DNA of 64,000 nt, taken from assembly GCF_905475395.1 (NCBI RefSeq), contig NC_058341.1:73777597-73841596 (forward strand). The letters run 5' to 3'. Shown here piece after piece: positions 23,328-35,686 of the stretch. The notes under the pieces are model-generated. The model was not told the origin of the DNA. It worked only from the letters and a program-made list of their open reading frames with translations, and searched no databases. Made by a program: the position numbers and the translations under genes. Position 1 is the stretch's first letter. Each line of letters opens with the position of its first letter. This stretch comes from Chrysoperla carnea. Lineage: Eukaryota; Arthropoda; Insecta; Neuroptera; Chrysopidae.

Positions 23328-24797
23328 AATAGTGAAACAGTGCATACAAATAATTGTTGTGAACAAACTCAATTTAAACTTAAAAAAAAATATATTATAT
23401 AAACATCAGTTGATGCTAATATAAATGTGATACAAACAACTAGTAACTACTAGCTATCAACAACAATACTTATCTATCTACTCACCTTGTGTGAGTAGAA
23501 ATAAACAACTTAAAACTATCTATGTGTATAAATATAAAAAACTTTTATACCAAATACCAAAAAAAAATAACATACATCATAACCAACACCTCAAAATCAA
23601 ACAAAACTATCCTCAAAGTGCAACCAACAAGCTCAACAACCACCCCAACACAAACTAATCAAACTCTATACCAAAAACATCGACATATTCCAATATTCTA
23701 AAAACCGAAAATTATCCATCAAATCATCATGCAATAGTTATACAAAAAATGGAAAATATCTAATTCACAAACCACATACTAGCATTAAAAAATATAATAG
23801 ATAGCAATCAAGTAACCGACGCCTATCCTATGAGCTTTTGCCGTATATGTAAATATCTGAAAACGAAAGAATTGGCGGACGAAATAACAGACACACATAA
23901 ACACATAACAATCAAAGGGCAACAAGCACCCATTAGAAAACTAATCGCACCAACAAAACGTATGATCATTATCGTACCACCAAACATACCCAACGAACTT
24001 ATTCTTCAACAACTGACAATACATAAAATTAAACTCACGTCACCAATAACCCGAATCAAATTGACAAATCCAGAGTTATTACACATAAACAGTGGCAGAA
24101 GACAAGTATATTACTTGCCACAAACTGAAAACCCTATCCCGGACTCATTTACAATATAACATGAAGAAGAAATACATAAATAAATATAAACACTGAAAAA
24201 TGCGAAAATTGTAATCGACATGGGCATACAAAAGACCGATGTAGAAACATACAAAGAAATCCAGTATAACCAAAAAATAATCAAACACCAACACCCGAAA
24301 CAACAAACTCAACAGAACCAACAGAAACCTTAACCACTCCAAACACAAATATAAACACACAAGACGAATCGAATACAACCTCAAACACAACACAAAATGA
24401 AAACCCAAAATCAGATACAACAAATTTTGAAAAAATATAGCCGACACCCCAACAAATACAATCATCCAAAACGCAACACCATGTACATCCAATAATAATG
24501 ATAACGACAAAACAAGACACAAACCCAAAAAAAAAAAGACAACGAAATAAAAATAGCAGCTCCCAAGAATCTGAAATCGATAACTCAGCTAAAAAACCCA
24601 ACACCACAATTGTTCAAACTCATCAACAGGGTGAAAATATAATCCCCATTACATCCAGTGATCTCAAACAAAAACACGATAAAAAAAACATAAAAGAAAA
24701 ACAAACCCTGATCCAATTAATCGATAATGTCAAAGAAAGCATCATAGCCGAACGCTGCAAATACATATTTAACTTCGAACAAATTAAAAATTTCTTA

Positions 24798-24824
24798 GGG
24801 GGCGTCCATAAATTACGTGAGATG
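24798..24824 (+). repeat. Left TIR of the 3,980-bp transposon
   Basis: 27 bases beginning GGGGGCGTCC and ending CGTGAGATG; exact inverted copy at 28751-28777. Both TIRs are flanked by TTA. Confidence 0.95.
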
Positions 24825-25517
24825 ATTAAGGGGGGGAGGGGGTCGAGTCAAATATCATCTAATCTCACGTTGGGGAGAGGGGGGGGGGTCTCGACAAATA
24901 TCACGCAATTTTTTTTTCTGATTGAAACAAAAAAATATTATACTATTTTGTTGAATTTAATCCAAATTGTATGTACATGTTTAAAATTTAATCTTAAGCG
25001 TTAACGTAATATGATTACGATTATTCACTAATTCGTTCGGAAAAAAATTATTCCATTCATACTTCGACGTTATATATCTACTGAATGTCGAACCACCATA
25101 TTTATTTTATACTAAATAGCTCAATTTAGTCTGAATTCACGGTACAGTGTAGCCTGTCCTTTGTTTTTGCGCCACTATCAGCCGAACTTGCGACTCGATG
25201 AACGAGAGCGTACGAGCTGAGTGGCAGCGACACACGGACAGGTTCTAACCTTCTTTGTTTATTCTTGTAATTGTTTTACTCGACTCGGTGCATGCCATAG
25301 ATAAAATAATAGTAGAGATGGACTATACAGTATTAAAATGTTAAGAAACCAATGAAGCCGTCTTATGCGGTATGGTGCGTTAGAAAACGAAGTAAGAATG
25401 TATGGTAGGGAAAGCATGACGTATTATTTTGTACAGCGAAGTACTCACGAGTAATTTTAGATTAAATTATTACAATACTATTACAATATCTTTGGTGCAT
25501 GCTCTTACTATTTTAAA

Positions 25518-28467
25518 ATGAGTTATCAAGATTTTTATAACGCATACGTCAAAAGATATGTCTATAAGACAAAGAAGTCCTGCCAAGACGATGTGATAAA
25601 ATTATGGAATACCGCGAAGCAAAAATTCCCGAAGAAAGAAGAATTAACACATCACATTCAACATGAGATTGAACGGCTTCTCAGAGAAGCCACTGAAAGA
25701 AAAGTTCGGTCTATTTTAGCATTCCTTCCAAAGGTAGGTTTTATATATATTTTTTTTAAGATAATAATTTTTTTATATAAACGTTATTGTTACGATTGAT
25801 ATCATAGAAAAAACTCAAACAGTGAAATTCTTGAGAAAATATTCTAAAATCATAAGTACCAAATATTAGCGCGGTTATTCCTTTTACTGTTTTCACATAA
25901 TTCAATATTTTTTAATTTTGTGTTTATCTATCTTTTTGATTTATTAGATTTATTTCTTTATTCTGATGCTTTGATTTCAGACTAACACTAAGATTTCTAA
26001 CAATTCTACGATTAAGGCTGGGACAAGTACTGAGAGTGTTCCAAACGTGGAATGTGCAGGTCAGGTTCAGATCAACGATCATAATATTCAGAACGCGGAA
26101 TCTGCAGTTCAGGATGAGATTAATAATCAGCAGTCAGGAGATCAAGATTTGGACGTTGACCCTCAACCGGCAGGTTAGTATCCGTTTTTCTTTCTATCGG
26201 TGACGTTTTCTTCATTTTGTCCTATTCTAAATAGAAGTTTTCTGCATTTCGCAGGCGCTTCGAAACGGAAAAATCAACCTCTTGTGATCAGCGATGATGA
26301 GGATGAAGCTATATCGAACACTACACCATCCAACGTACGTCCCACTCCAGCACAAGATGCTACGAAGAAAAAGATTGCTAAGCTGCGTATGGAGCTTGAC
26401 TTAACGGAAAGGCGCAAAGGGTCTCTTGTAGCTGACGGCACTGAATTTAATAAAGCATGTAGTCTGCGGCAAGAAATTGACAATTGTGAGAAGGAGCTCA
26501 AGCTCAAAGAAAAACAGAGAATGTACTCTATGACGCATAGAAAAAATAAAAAACAAAAACTAATTGAATTATGTTCAAAGAATCCCGATGCAGCTAAGTC
26601 GTTGGCGCCTCGTGCTGGCAGTGGACGCCCACGTTTAGAAGAAGAACAGTCTGAATTGCTAAAAACAATAAGTGATTTAGCCCTGTTTGGTGCTTCTGCT
26701 GAAGAGCGACGTCGTTGTGAGATAGTTCGCACAGTCCATACGCTTTCAGAACTTACAAATAAACTAAGCGAGCTGGGATTTAATATTTCAAGAAGTGCTA
26801 CTTATATTAGACTGTTGCTTAGACGGGCCAATACACGAGAAGCTAAACGCCATGTTGTGACTGTACCGGTGAAGCTGAGTCGTCCTGAAGCTGACCGTCA
26901 TAAGGCACACCAAGACCAATACTTTTCTGTGGCCTCCATAAGGTCGCTGGAAACGATAGCCTCAGTTCTTGGTCCTGACTCCGTAATGTTTTTATCTCAG
27001 GATGACAAAGCCCGTGTTCCTATCGGTCTGACAGCGGCAAACAAGCAGGCGCCATTATTAATGCATGTTGAGTATAAAGTGTCGTTACCAGATCACGACT
27101 TTGTGATTGCTTCGGGGCACAAATTAATTCCAAGCGTGTATGCTTTGTGTGAAGTAAAGCCCAATGACATGGGACGACCAGAAGCTGTGTCATATAGTGG
27201 ACCAACTTACATAGCAATACGAAGTGGCAAGCACTCTTCGTCAACTGCAACTAGTCACGCTCAAGACTTGGACACACTTTTAACAATTGAGGCTTTTTCT
27301 ACATTTATAAAAAAATATAGACAGCAAAGTTAAACCTGTTCTTATAATTTCAAGTGACGGTGGGTCTGATGAGAATCCGCGATATCGTAAAGTGATCGCA
27401 CACGCCATAGAGCATTTCAAAAAATATGATTTAGACGCAGTATTTATTGTGACTAATGCCCCTGGTAGGAGTGCATTCAACAGAGTAGAGAGACGCATGG
27501 CTCCACTCAGTCGAGAACTGACAGGCGTTGTTCTTCCCCACGATTCTTTTGGGACACACCTTGACTCCAGCGGTAGAACATTGGACGAAAGTCTTGAAAA
27601 AGATAATTTCAAAAAGGCAGGAGATATTTTGGCTGAAATATGGTCTGGAGTGTGCATTGACGGACACGAAGTAGTCGCTGAATATATAGACCCGAATACT
27701 GACACTTTCGGCGTTCCAGACCTGCCAGCCGAAGAATGGTACACTGAGCACGTTAGAGAGAGCCAATATTTACTCCAGGTACATTGCAGTTCATTCATAT
27801 CAAATTTTTATGCGTGCCTATTTTTTTTTTAAATTTATTAACGAGCGCGATCGTCAACAAATTTTTGTTTAGAGCTACAAAGGGAAATTGTTCTTAATTT
27901 TTTTTTCAGGTTGTGAAATGCGATGACCAAAAGTGCTGCAGCCCACGCCGGAGTGATCTGCATATGATTCTTCACGACCGTTTTCTGCCACCTCCATACC
28001 CTATCACTCAGGTTGATGGACATTTGACGATTCCGGACTTTAAAGAGCATGACGGAAAGTCATTTGCTCCATTTCTAATACGAAACTGCCTACCAATTCA
28101 ACCGCTGAATGATTTCATCAGCACGCCTTATGATCTCTATTGCCCAAGTGTACATGATGATTTAGAGAAAAGGTGCTGTAGTACATGCGGTATTTACTTT
28201 GCATCTGTCACAAGAGCTGCAGAGCACAGGCGAGCCGCCCACATTGCACCAGCTAAACAAGCACGTATGCTCCGCAAAATGCGACCATCACGGATTGTCA
28301 CAAGACGAGCTAATGAGTTACTGTGCGCAAGCGTCAACGGCTTGGAGTGGCTAAATCAGAACGAAGTTGAAGGAGCGGATGATTTTACTGAAAATCATAT
28401 GGACATGTTGGTTCCAATAGTCTCTCTTGAGACCGCGCATAATTCTCCATGGACTGAATTAGAGTAA
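25518..28467 (+). CDS. Putative transposase of the 3,980-bp element, four exons
   Basis: Exons 25518-25733, 25981-26173, 26255-27778 and 27910-28467 have standard GT/AG borders. Their total is 2,491 nt, one more than a multiple of three; the extra base lies in the A-run 27309-27315, just before VKPVLIISSDGG. Residues 1-72 form a small helical N-terminal part. A charged coiled-coil-like stretch follows (KLRMELDLTERR...EKELKLKEKQR). The core has SQDDKARVPIGLTA (about 26995-27036), VLIISSDGGSDENPRYR (about 27338-27390) and NAPGRSAFNRVERRMAPLS. These supply well-spaced acidic residues, with SSDGG like the second D of an RNase H-fold (DDE) transposase. The C-terminus has a CCSTCG...HRRAAH C2H2-like motif (about 28171-28235). 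Known homologues occur in animal genomes, but I cannot name the superfamily. Confidence 0.75.
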
Positions 28468-28750
28468 TTCTTTTTTTTTAATCACAGTAGACATAATTTA
28501 AGTATTCTATTCTTAACTTTTTATTACATTTATAACTCTCAGCAATATTGATTGTTAGTCTTAACTAGTCGTAAATAAAAGCACAAACCAAATTGTTTTT
28601 TTCTTTTTACAATAAACAATCTAACGCGTTTACGTAATAAACCCACATTCTGAAAAATCTCACGTGAGATTGGGGGACGGGGGAGGGGGTTGACTAAAAC
28701 CTCACGACATCTCACCAAAGGGAGAGGTAGGGACAGAAAATTTAAAAAAA

Positions 28751-28777
28751 CATCTCACGTAATTTATGGACGCCCCC
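28751..28777 (-). repeat. Right TIR of the 3,980-bp transposon
   Basis: Starts CATCTCACGTAATTTATG and ends CGCCCCC; exact inverted copy of 24798-24824. Confidence 0.95.
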
Positions 28778-29049
28778 TTAACAGAAACCTACGGGAAAAA
28801 AATATTACGTCAATAATAAATAAATACACGGAATCAACAGAGGATCTAATACATATGTTCAACAATATATATCACCTTTTTGATGACAGCTTATCAAAAC
28901 AATTAACCTAGAAGCTCTTAACAAAAAAAAGAAAAGAACTCCAACCTTGAAACCTCAGACGCAGACACCAACTAAACGTACATACAACAATAACTGCAAC
29001 TAGACATCAATGACAAAAAATATGAATAATAGCATAATAATGGATTTAG

Positions 29050-31868
29050 ACGACTGAGCGAAATAAAACAACTATTAAGTAAATTTCAAAATAAAATCAT
29101 ATGTTTGCTAGAAACTCACTTATTGGAAAAACACAAACCATCTCTGAATAGTTACAATTGCAACAGACGTGACTGTTTAGATGGCGATATCGCATGTGGA
29201 GGAGTAGCCACATTTATCCATAAATCAATGCACTCCAAAATATTAAATATTCACACAAACCTACAATCTATAACAACAGAGGTTTTCATAACCCAAAATA
29301 GAAAATTTTATATATGCAACATATATATCCCCCCACATACAAACTTCCAAACAGCAGATATTCAAAATATTATCAATCAACTACCCAGACCATTTATACT
29401 ATTGGGTGATTTGAATACCCACATGATATCTATAGGAAGCAATTGGGCTAACGCTAGAGGCGCTAATATAGAAAAACTATTTTTCGATAATGACGATATT
29501 GCAATATTAAATATCGGCAAACTCACTCACTTTTCCCTATCTACGGGAACCTTCTCGGCAATTGGCCTCTCAATAGCGTCGATGAACTTAACAAGTGAAT
29601 TGCCTTGGGATGTACATGACGATCTATGCAGCAGCGATCATTTCCCAATAATAATCAATTATTTAAATTCAGACACCTGTATACAAATTGAACGCTACAT
29701 ATTCGACAAAGCTGACTGGGCCCAATATTACGACTTAACCAAAATTGACTATGACGTAAATACCACAAATGTAAAATTAAGTAATTTAAAAAGACTAATA
29801 TTCGAAGCTGCAGACAAAACAATCCCGAAAACAACACAATATTCAAAAAATCGTCAAGTTCCATGGTGGTACCATCATATTTCCGAGCTAATCAAACACA
29901 GAAAACGAGCCTTACGCAAATACAAAAAACTATTAACCGATTTTATCGATTTTAAAAAGGCAAGAGCATTAAAGGCAAGGCAAGGTGGAGAAATCCAAGA
30001 ACAAAAACAGATCAAATGGAAGGAATTCATTCAATCAATAAATAGTGACTCTTCTGATAAGGATATATGGAGCGGCATCAGAAGACGATAAATATCGATG
30101 GGATCACTATCACAGATCCTAAACTTATACCAAATTTATTTGCTGAATATTTCGCAAATATATCAAAAACACCAAATAATGATATATTAGATCACAACCA
30201 ACTATTATTCAACACAGCGTTTCCCACAGAAGGTGATGAAAACTTCAACATAAATGAATTTGAAACAGCATTAAATGAAATAAAACCAACTACCCCTGGT
30301 GCTGATAACATATATGTGCAATTGATTCAAAACTTACATCCATCTGCCAAACAATATCTATTTGAAATATACAATAAAATATGGAATGAACACAAGATAC
30401 CTGACGAATGGAAACAAGCCATTATTATACCAATTATAAAACCTAATAAAAATAGCAAAATCATGTCTAATTACAGGCTCATTTCTCTAACCAACCATAT
30501 GTGCAAAATAATGGAACAAATGGTATCGCAAAGATTAACATGGATACTAGAAAAACTTCATTTCACCAAATCAATTTGGTTTCAGGAAAAACAGATCCAC
30601 TCTAGATTGTCTAACTTTATTGGATATTCAAATCAAAAATTCACTTGCATGTATGCAAAACCTAGATGCTATTTTTATCGATATAGAAAAGCTTTTGATA
30701 AAACAAACAGACTTAAAATTTTAGCTAAACTACATTCTTGGGGGCTTCGCGGTAAATTAGCCTTATTTTCTAACAAACAGAATCTTCACAGTCAAATTCC
30801 AAAATCATTTTTCAAATATACAAACATATACAAATTAGAAAATGGAATCCCAAGGATCTGTTTTATCGGCTACCCTATTTAATATTGCCATAAACGACAT
30901 AATATATATTATTCCCAAACCAGTTCAAACAATCATTTACGCTGATGACATTGTTATTTACCTCAACACATCCAATGAGGCATACGCTCAAAGATGTTTA
31001 CAGAAAGCTTTAAATAGCATCAATTATTGGACAACAATCAATGGGTTAAAGATATCTACCACGAAAACCAATTATGTATCCTTCCACAAATATAAAAAAA
31101 ACAATTTAAGTCTAAAAAAAGAAAATCTAATCATACAAAGCTCAGATCATCAACGCTTCTTGGGATTAATTTTTGATAAAAAACTAACTTGGAAACAGCA
31201 TTTAACTGTACTAAAATCCTCATGTACTCATGTATATCGATGTATATCCTAAAAGGACTGTCAATGAAAAACAAAGGATCGGATCGTAAAACATTGAGAA
31301 AAGCCTATAAATCTATCCTTCTATCCAAAATTGACTATGGAAGCATAGTTTACAATACCGCAAAGCCAACAAAGGAAATCTTGGATACTGTCCATAATGA
31401 ATGCTTGGGTCATATTAAACCACATCAGTCAATAGTCTTTTATGTGAAATTGGAGAATCAAACCTAAATATAAGGAAAAAACAATTAACTATAAAATACC
31501 TCGTCAAACTTAAGGAAAAAAATCTTCCTAAATTCAACAATATCCTGACTACAAATCCGTACACTCATCTATTCCAACAAAATAAACTATCTCTCCCCAT
31601 TTGCCTTAACGCCAAAAATATATTAGACGAATACGAAATCTCCACAAATTTATTATCCAATATCCTTAATAAACCCAAATTGATTTGGTGAACCCCCTTG
31701 GAACCGAAATAATATAAAAATTAACCTAACATTAAACAGTTTTAATAAAAATATAATTAGTTCTACTGAATTTAAACAACATTTCAATGAACTGATTCAC
31801 ACTAATGCTGCCGCATTCACAATTAATAATACTATACATAAAATTAAACTAAATACAATATGTAATAA
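29050..31868 (+). pseudogene. I-like LINE ORF2: endonuclease and reverse transcriptase
   Basis: The AP-type endonuclease starts at about 29060: LLETHLLEKH (catalytic E), CGGVATFIHK, ICNIYIPP, LLGDLNTH (D-x-N) and SSDHFPI (SDH) between 29105 and 29660. The RT follows with PTTPGADNI (30290), WKQAIIIPIIKP (30412), YRYRKAFDK (motif A, altered, about 30680), SQGSVLSATLFNI (30846-30885) and YADDIVIY (motif C, 30940-30962). The frame changes near 30090, 30860 and 31200. The region after 31470 still reads as the connection part (TPPWNRNN at about 31694) up to the LTR insertion. Dead copy, but all RT motifs can be traced. Confidence 0.75.
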
Positions 31869-33870
31869 TTATGAAACACAATGAAATATCACTTTTAGCT
31901 AAGACTCCAATCATTAGTTGAATAATTACTTTACCGATGCACAGATGTCAGATAAATATATATATATAAGTTAAATTAATTTTCTTAAAAAATCCTTATA
32001 ATGATATGTTATGAAAAATATTAATATTTTCTATTTTCATTTTTAATTTCTGAAATATTAAAAATACTTACAGTATTTTTATATGTATGAATTTTTCATA
32101 AAAAGGAAAAAAACAAGTAATTGTTGGACAAGGAAAGATGTATACATAGCTAACATATAAATTATAGAAACAGCTATTTAAATTCATATATAAAAGCTAG
32201 ACACTGTATACAGTCAGTCAGTGTGGTACGCAGAACATCAACAACATGGAATAAAGGAAACTATATATACATCTTTCTTCGAGCAACAAGGATATGTATA
32301 AACGTCATTTAATTTAATTTTCAAATTCAAAATGTTCTGGTGAGAAATAAATAAAAACATGCATTAAATATTTTAATTTCATTTTGAACTTTATCTTATT
32401 TCTTTAATAAATTTGATACTTGTTCTTTTAATTCAATCTAAGTGCTAAATGACAATCAAATAAGATTATTTTATTGAATTGTAAGCAACTTTAGATAGAT
32501 GATATAAAAATATTATTTTATATAGTATTGGAATGATTTATGTAACTTTTTTGGGAAGTTCATGTGTTCTTGGTGTGTGATGAATTTAACACTCCAGAAT
32601 ATAGTTTAACATGAACCTTTTTTGTTGTTATATTGTTTTTTCTAAATGAGAAATTTGTAACCACGGTCATATATACAGGTCTGTTAACTTCATATACCAT
32701 CACATAGAGTGAAGCGTGATCGATATAGTTGAACCGTAAAGTAGTTCCCGCGTGGAACACTGGTGGTGCATGAGTAGTCGTTTGCATGTGGTATACTTTA
32801 TTTCGTATTGATAACGCAAACTTCGACAAGCACGCCATCTGCAGTCTAGATCAAGAAGCTCCAGTAGCGATACGCGTATCGGTCACAGGTTTGGGCAACG
32901 AGTTGTTAGACCTGTATATACGACCGTGTTTGTAACTAATTATTTTTTTTTGTTGTTGCATAAATCATCCTTGCTAATTTTTTTTTGAAACATTTTGTTT
33001 CTTTTAGATATGACTAACTCATTATTTTAGACTATGTCATTTATATATTTATTCTTTTTTTTAAAGTTTATTAAGTAAACTTTTTTGGATTCTTCTAATC
33101 CATTTAATATATGGTTAACTCTCTTTATAGAGACGATATCATGTTATATTATTTTACGATGTCATTAATATGTATTTATTTCTTTCTAAAGTTTATTAAA
33201 TAAACTTTTGGATTTTTTTTAATCCATTTAATATATGGTTAACTCTCTTTATAGGGACGATATCATTTTGTATTTTTGACTATGTCATTAATATTTAATA
33301 TTTTATAGAGTTTATTAAGTAAACTTAGGATTATTTTAAATCCTTTTAAAATATGATTAACTCTCTTCTATAGGGACTATATCATTTTGTATAAACTAAA
33401 ACGGTCGCTTGGTTTGACAAATTGTGGTATGCATTCATTGTAATATGTTTTTGTTTTTTTTACTTCACTATTTTTGAACTCGTTGAATGTGGTACGCAAT
33501 TTGTCGAATCAAGTCACTTGTATATATAATTCTCTTATTTGCTTTTGTATGGACTATTTTTTTTTTAATTATTGTGAAAGAATATTGGTTACGAAATTGA
33601 ATTTAATCTTTTTTATTAGTAAAGAATAAAACTCGAATTTATTAAAAATTTAAATACTGATTTCATTATTTTCTCTTAATTCAGATTTATATTTCAGATT
33701 AATTAATTTTCACGCTTCCACGTAAACATTTATGAATGAATTGAACTTGTTACATATATGAGATTGAGTACGGTTAACTCGTGGCTAGAATAATCTAGTT
33801 CGAGAGAATATCTCGGTTAACAACCATTCTTATTAGTACTTGTTCATTTCACCCTAATACAACGTTACAA
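31869..33870 (+). mobile_element. Solo Gypsy-type LTR, about 2.0 kb
   Basis: This region matches 52223-54050 over most of its length, and the second copy is followed by a primer-binding site and gag. Shared blocks include ATTACTTTACCGAT...CACAGATGTCAGA, TTGTTGGACAAGGAAAGAT, ACTCTCTTTATAG...ACGATATCAT (present three times here, about 33118-33375) and CGAGAGAATATCTCGGTTAAC. A TATAAAAG at 32189 with TCAGTCAGT at 32210-32218 is a probable LTR promoter. No interior or second LTR is attached, so it is a solo LTR left by recombination. It interrupts the RNase H part of the I-like LINE. About 380 bp (32570-32940) are absent from the other copy. Borders are within about 15 bp only. Confidence 0.75.
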
Positions 33871-33919
33871 TATCAATTAACTATAAATTTCGTTACAATT
33901 TTTATATTAAACTTTTTTT

Positions 33920-34148
33920 TCTTTGTATCAATTACACTGCTGAAGCCATTGCCATTCTAAAAGCACTAAAACACATTAGAAATAATGAACAAAAATTTAA
34001 TACTAATTAATAACTAATAATATGTGATTCGCAAAGTGTCCTAAACGCCATCAAAAACTCTAACAACAAAAACATATCACCAATAATCATAAAAATCAAA
34101 AATCAAATCTTTTCATCACGTAGCATTTATGATTCTTCAATAAACTTC
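33920..34148 (+). pseudogene. I-like LINE RNase H, first part
   Basis: Reads YTAEAIAILKALKHIRNNEQ (catalytic E, about 33940-33990), then DSQSVLNAIKN (catalytic D, about 34028-34062) and a tail ending SSINF at 34148. The helix with TAEAIAIL is the classic RNase H E-helix. The frame is disturbed near 34008-34022. The rest of the domain continues at 38505 after the Jockey insertion. Confidence 0.72.
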
Positions 34149-34450
34149 CCATCATTCCATCGTCGCCTGTCTTAGTAAGCAGACGCCTTTTGTCAATTTT
34201 CCAATTTTTAAAAATAAATAATATTTAATTATTTTAATTACTTAAAAATTCCATCGTAAGCAAAAAAAACTGACACAGTTTTAATAACAATGTGCAATAC
34301 TTAAATAAATAATTAAAAAAAAAATTTGCAATAGTTAAATAAAAAATTTAAAAAAAAATTTGCGTAAAAATAGTGTTAAAATACATTTTTGATATATTTG
34401 TGCTGAGTTCATCAATTTGTTATGAGGTCAGTGCATAAACCCATTAAAGG

Positions 34451-35565
34451 ATGCCAAATGATTCTAGAAATTTAATTTTTACACCACCTTTAATATGTTC
34501 TCGCAAGACATCAAAATCACTCCTTGATGATCTTCTAGAAGTTAGTACAAACCATCAAAAGACGCCAGAATTCTTAAAAATTAGGGCGAACGTCAATGCT
34601 TACAATAGTAATGCAGACAACTATATTAAAGAATATGCTAACATATCCAGAAGGTTAAGCATGTCATCTCAAGACTCTAAGACAATGGATAATATCAATA
34701 TTATTACGCCCATAAATACACTGCCAATTTCAAGGCCTTTCAACAGGATTTTTTTGTCTTCGGATTTGACAAAAAATACAACGTAAAAGTGCTTAATAAT
34801 CAAATCAAAATCATTCCCAATGACATCAGTATCTACAAGGATATGGTAAAATCTTTTCGATCGAAAAATGTAAGCTATTACACTCATCGGTTGAAGCAAG
34901 AACGTCCTTTCCGTGTAGTCTTAAGAAATGTTCACTGCACCACAGCACCTGAAGACATTATTGAAGATTTGTCCGAACTGGGGTACGTTGGTGAAAACGT
35001 CTCCAACATAAAACATAGTCAAACGAAGGCACCACTGCCAATGTTCTTTATCGACTTAAAAAATGATCCTAATAATAAGTCAATCTACTCGATCAACAAA
35101 CTTGGCAACAAAATAGTCAAATTTGAGCCACCAAACCGAAAACGGGAAGTACCCCAATGTAGGCGGTGTCAAAGATTCGGCCACACAAAAAACAGCTGTG
35201 GAAGGACATTCAGATGCGTGAAGTGCACTGGTAATCATCCCACTAGTGAATGGCCCAAGAAAGCTCGAGATGAACCGGCTACTTGTATTGATTGTGGTGA
35301 TCATCTCACGGCTAACTACAAAGGTTTTCAGGTCTACAAAAAAATATTAGAAAAGAAATATCCTGCATTAAGAAAACGACAAATTGACACACCCATTACA
35401 ATTTCCCGGGCAACTACACCCAATTTAACCCGGGAAAATTTTTCGTTTGCCCAAGCAGTCCAAAATGGCAATCAAAATAACCAAAGGCCAGCAGCCCAAA
35501 ATGCCAATCAAAATAACCAAAGGCCAGCAGTTGAAGAACCCCACCCCATTCGCAAGGAAGAATAA
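34451..35565 (+). pseudogene. Jockey ORF1 with PRE_C2HC region and zinc knuckles
   Basis: Gag-like RNA-binding protein. The frame from ATG 34451 runs to about 34780 and the remainder is in another frame (to 35565), so a single indel near 34730-34785 separates them. RPFRVVLRNVH and the YVGENVSNIKHSQT region (about 34900-35020) are the part that precedes zinc knuckles in Jockey ORF1. Three knuckle-like blocks follow: CRRCQRFGHTKNSC (35160-35201), CVKCTGNHPTSEW (last Cys lost) and CIDCGDHLTANYKG. The C-terminus has a short tandem repeat, NQNNQRPA, twice (35470-35530). Confidence 0.75.
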
Positions 35566-35686
35566 AATCTAGTTACTTTCATGAAAGAATCATTTCTAGA
35601 ACTCAAAGAAATGTTTCGTGACTTAATGAAACAGAATAATGTTACGATTAATCTCTTAACAGCTCTCATTGGCAAAATGAAATGAA

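Larger units (their letters stand above)
24798..28777 (+). mobile_element. Nearly intact 3,980-bp DNA transposon with TTA target duplication
   Basis: Perfect inverted ends of 27 bp start GGGGGCGTCCATAAATTACG at 24798 and end with the complement at 28777. Both sides carry TTA (24795-24797 and 28778-28780), and the LINE ORF1 frame is restored when element plus one TTA are removed. Sub-terminal G-runs and ATCTCACGT words recur inside both ends (24815-24900; 28655-28765). It encodes one four-exon gene of about 829 codons. A 3-bp TTA duplication fits Zator and PIF-Harbinger; the protein does not look like a Harbinger transposase. Superfamily left open. Confidence 0.92.
23830..28911 (+). pseudogene. 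I-like LINE ORF1, interrupted by a DNA transposon
   Basis: ORF1 protein (RNA-binding, gag-like). The first part (23830-24159) holds the TKRMIIIVPPN and INSGRRQVYYL region that precedes zinc knuckles in such proteins. A CCHC knuckle, CENCNRHGHTKDRC, is legible at about 24199-24240 in another frame. The frame from 24498 is Lys/Gln-rich and reaches IKNFL at 24797, where the transposon enters. It resumes at 28781 with TETYGKNI and stops at 28911. At least two frameshifts lie upstream of the insertion (about 24160-24500). Confidence 0.62.

Noticed and set aside
24145..24607. Hydrophobic minus-strand frames resembling membrane proteins
   Set aside because: They are antisense to the Lys/Asn/Gln-rich LINE ORF1, whose complement codes for Phe/Leu/Val runs.
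25518..28467. Assignment of the 3,980-bp element's gene to PIF-Harbinger on the basis of TTA
   Set aside because: The protein lacks the DDE_Tnp_4 blocks that are clear in the two ISL2EU-type elements of the same window.
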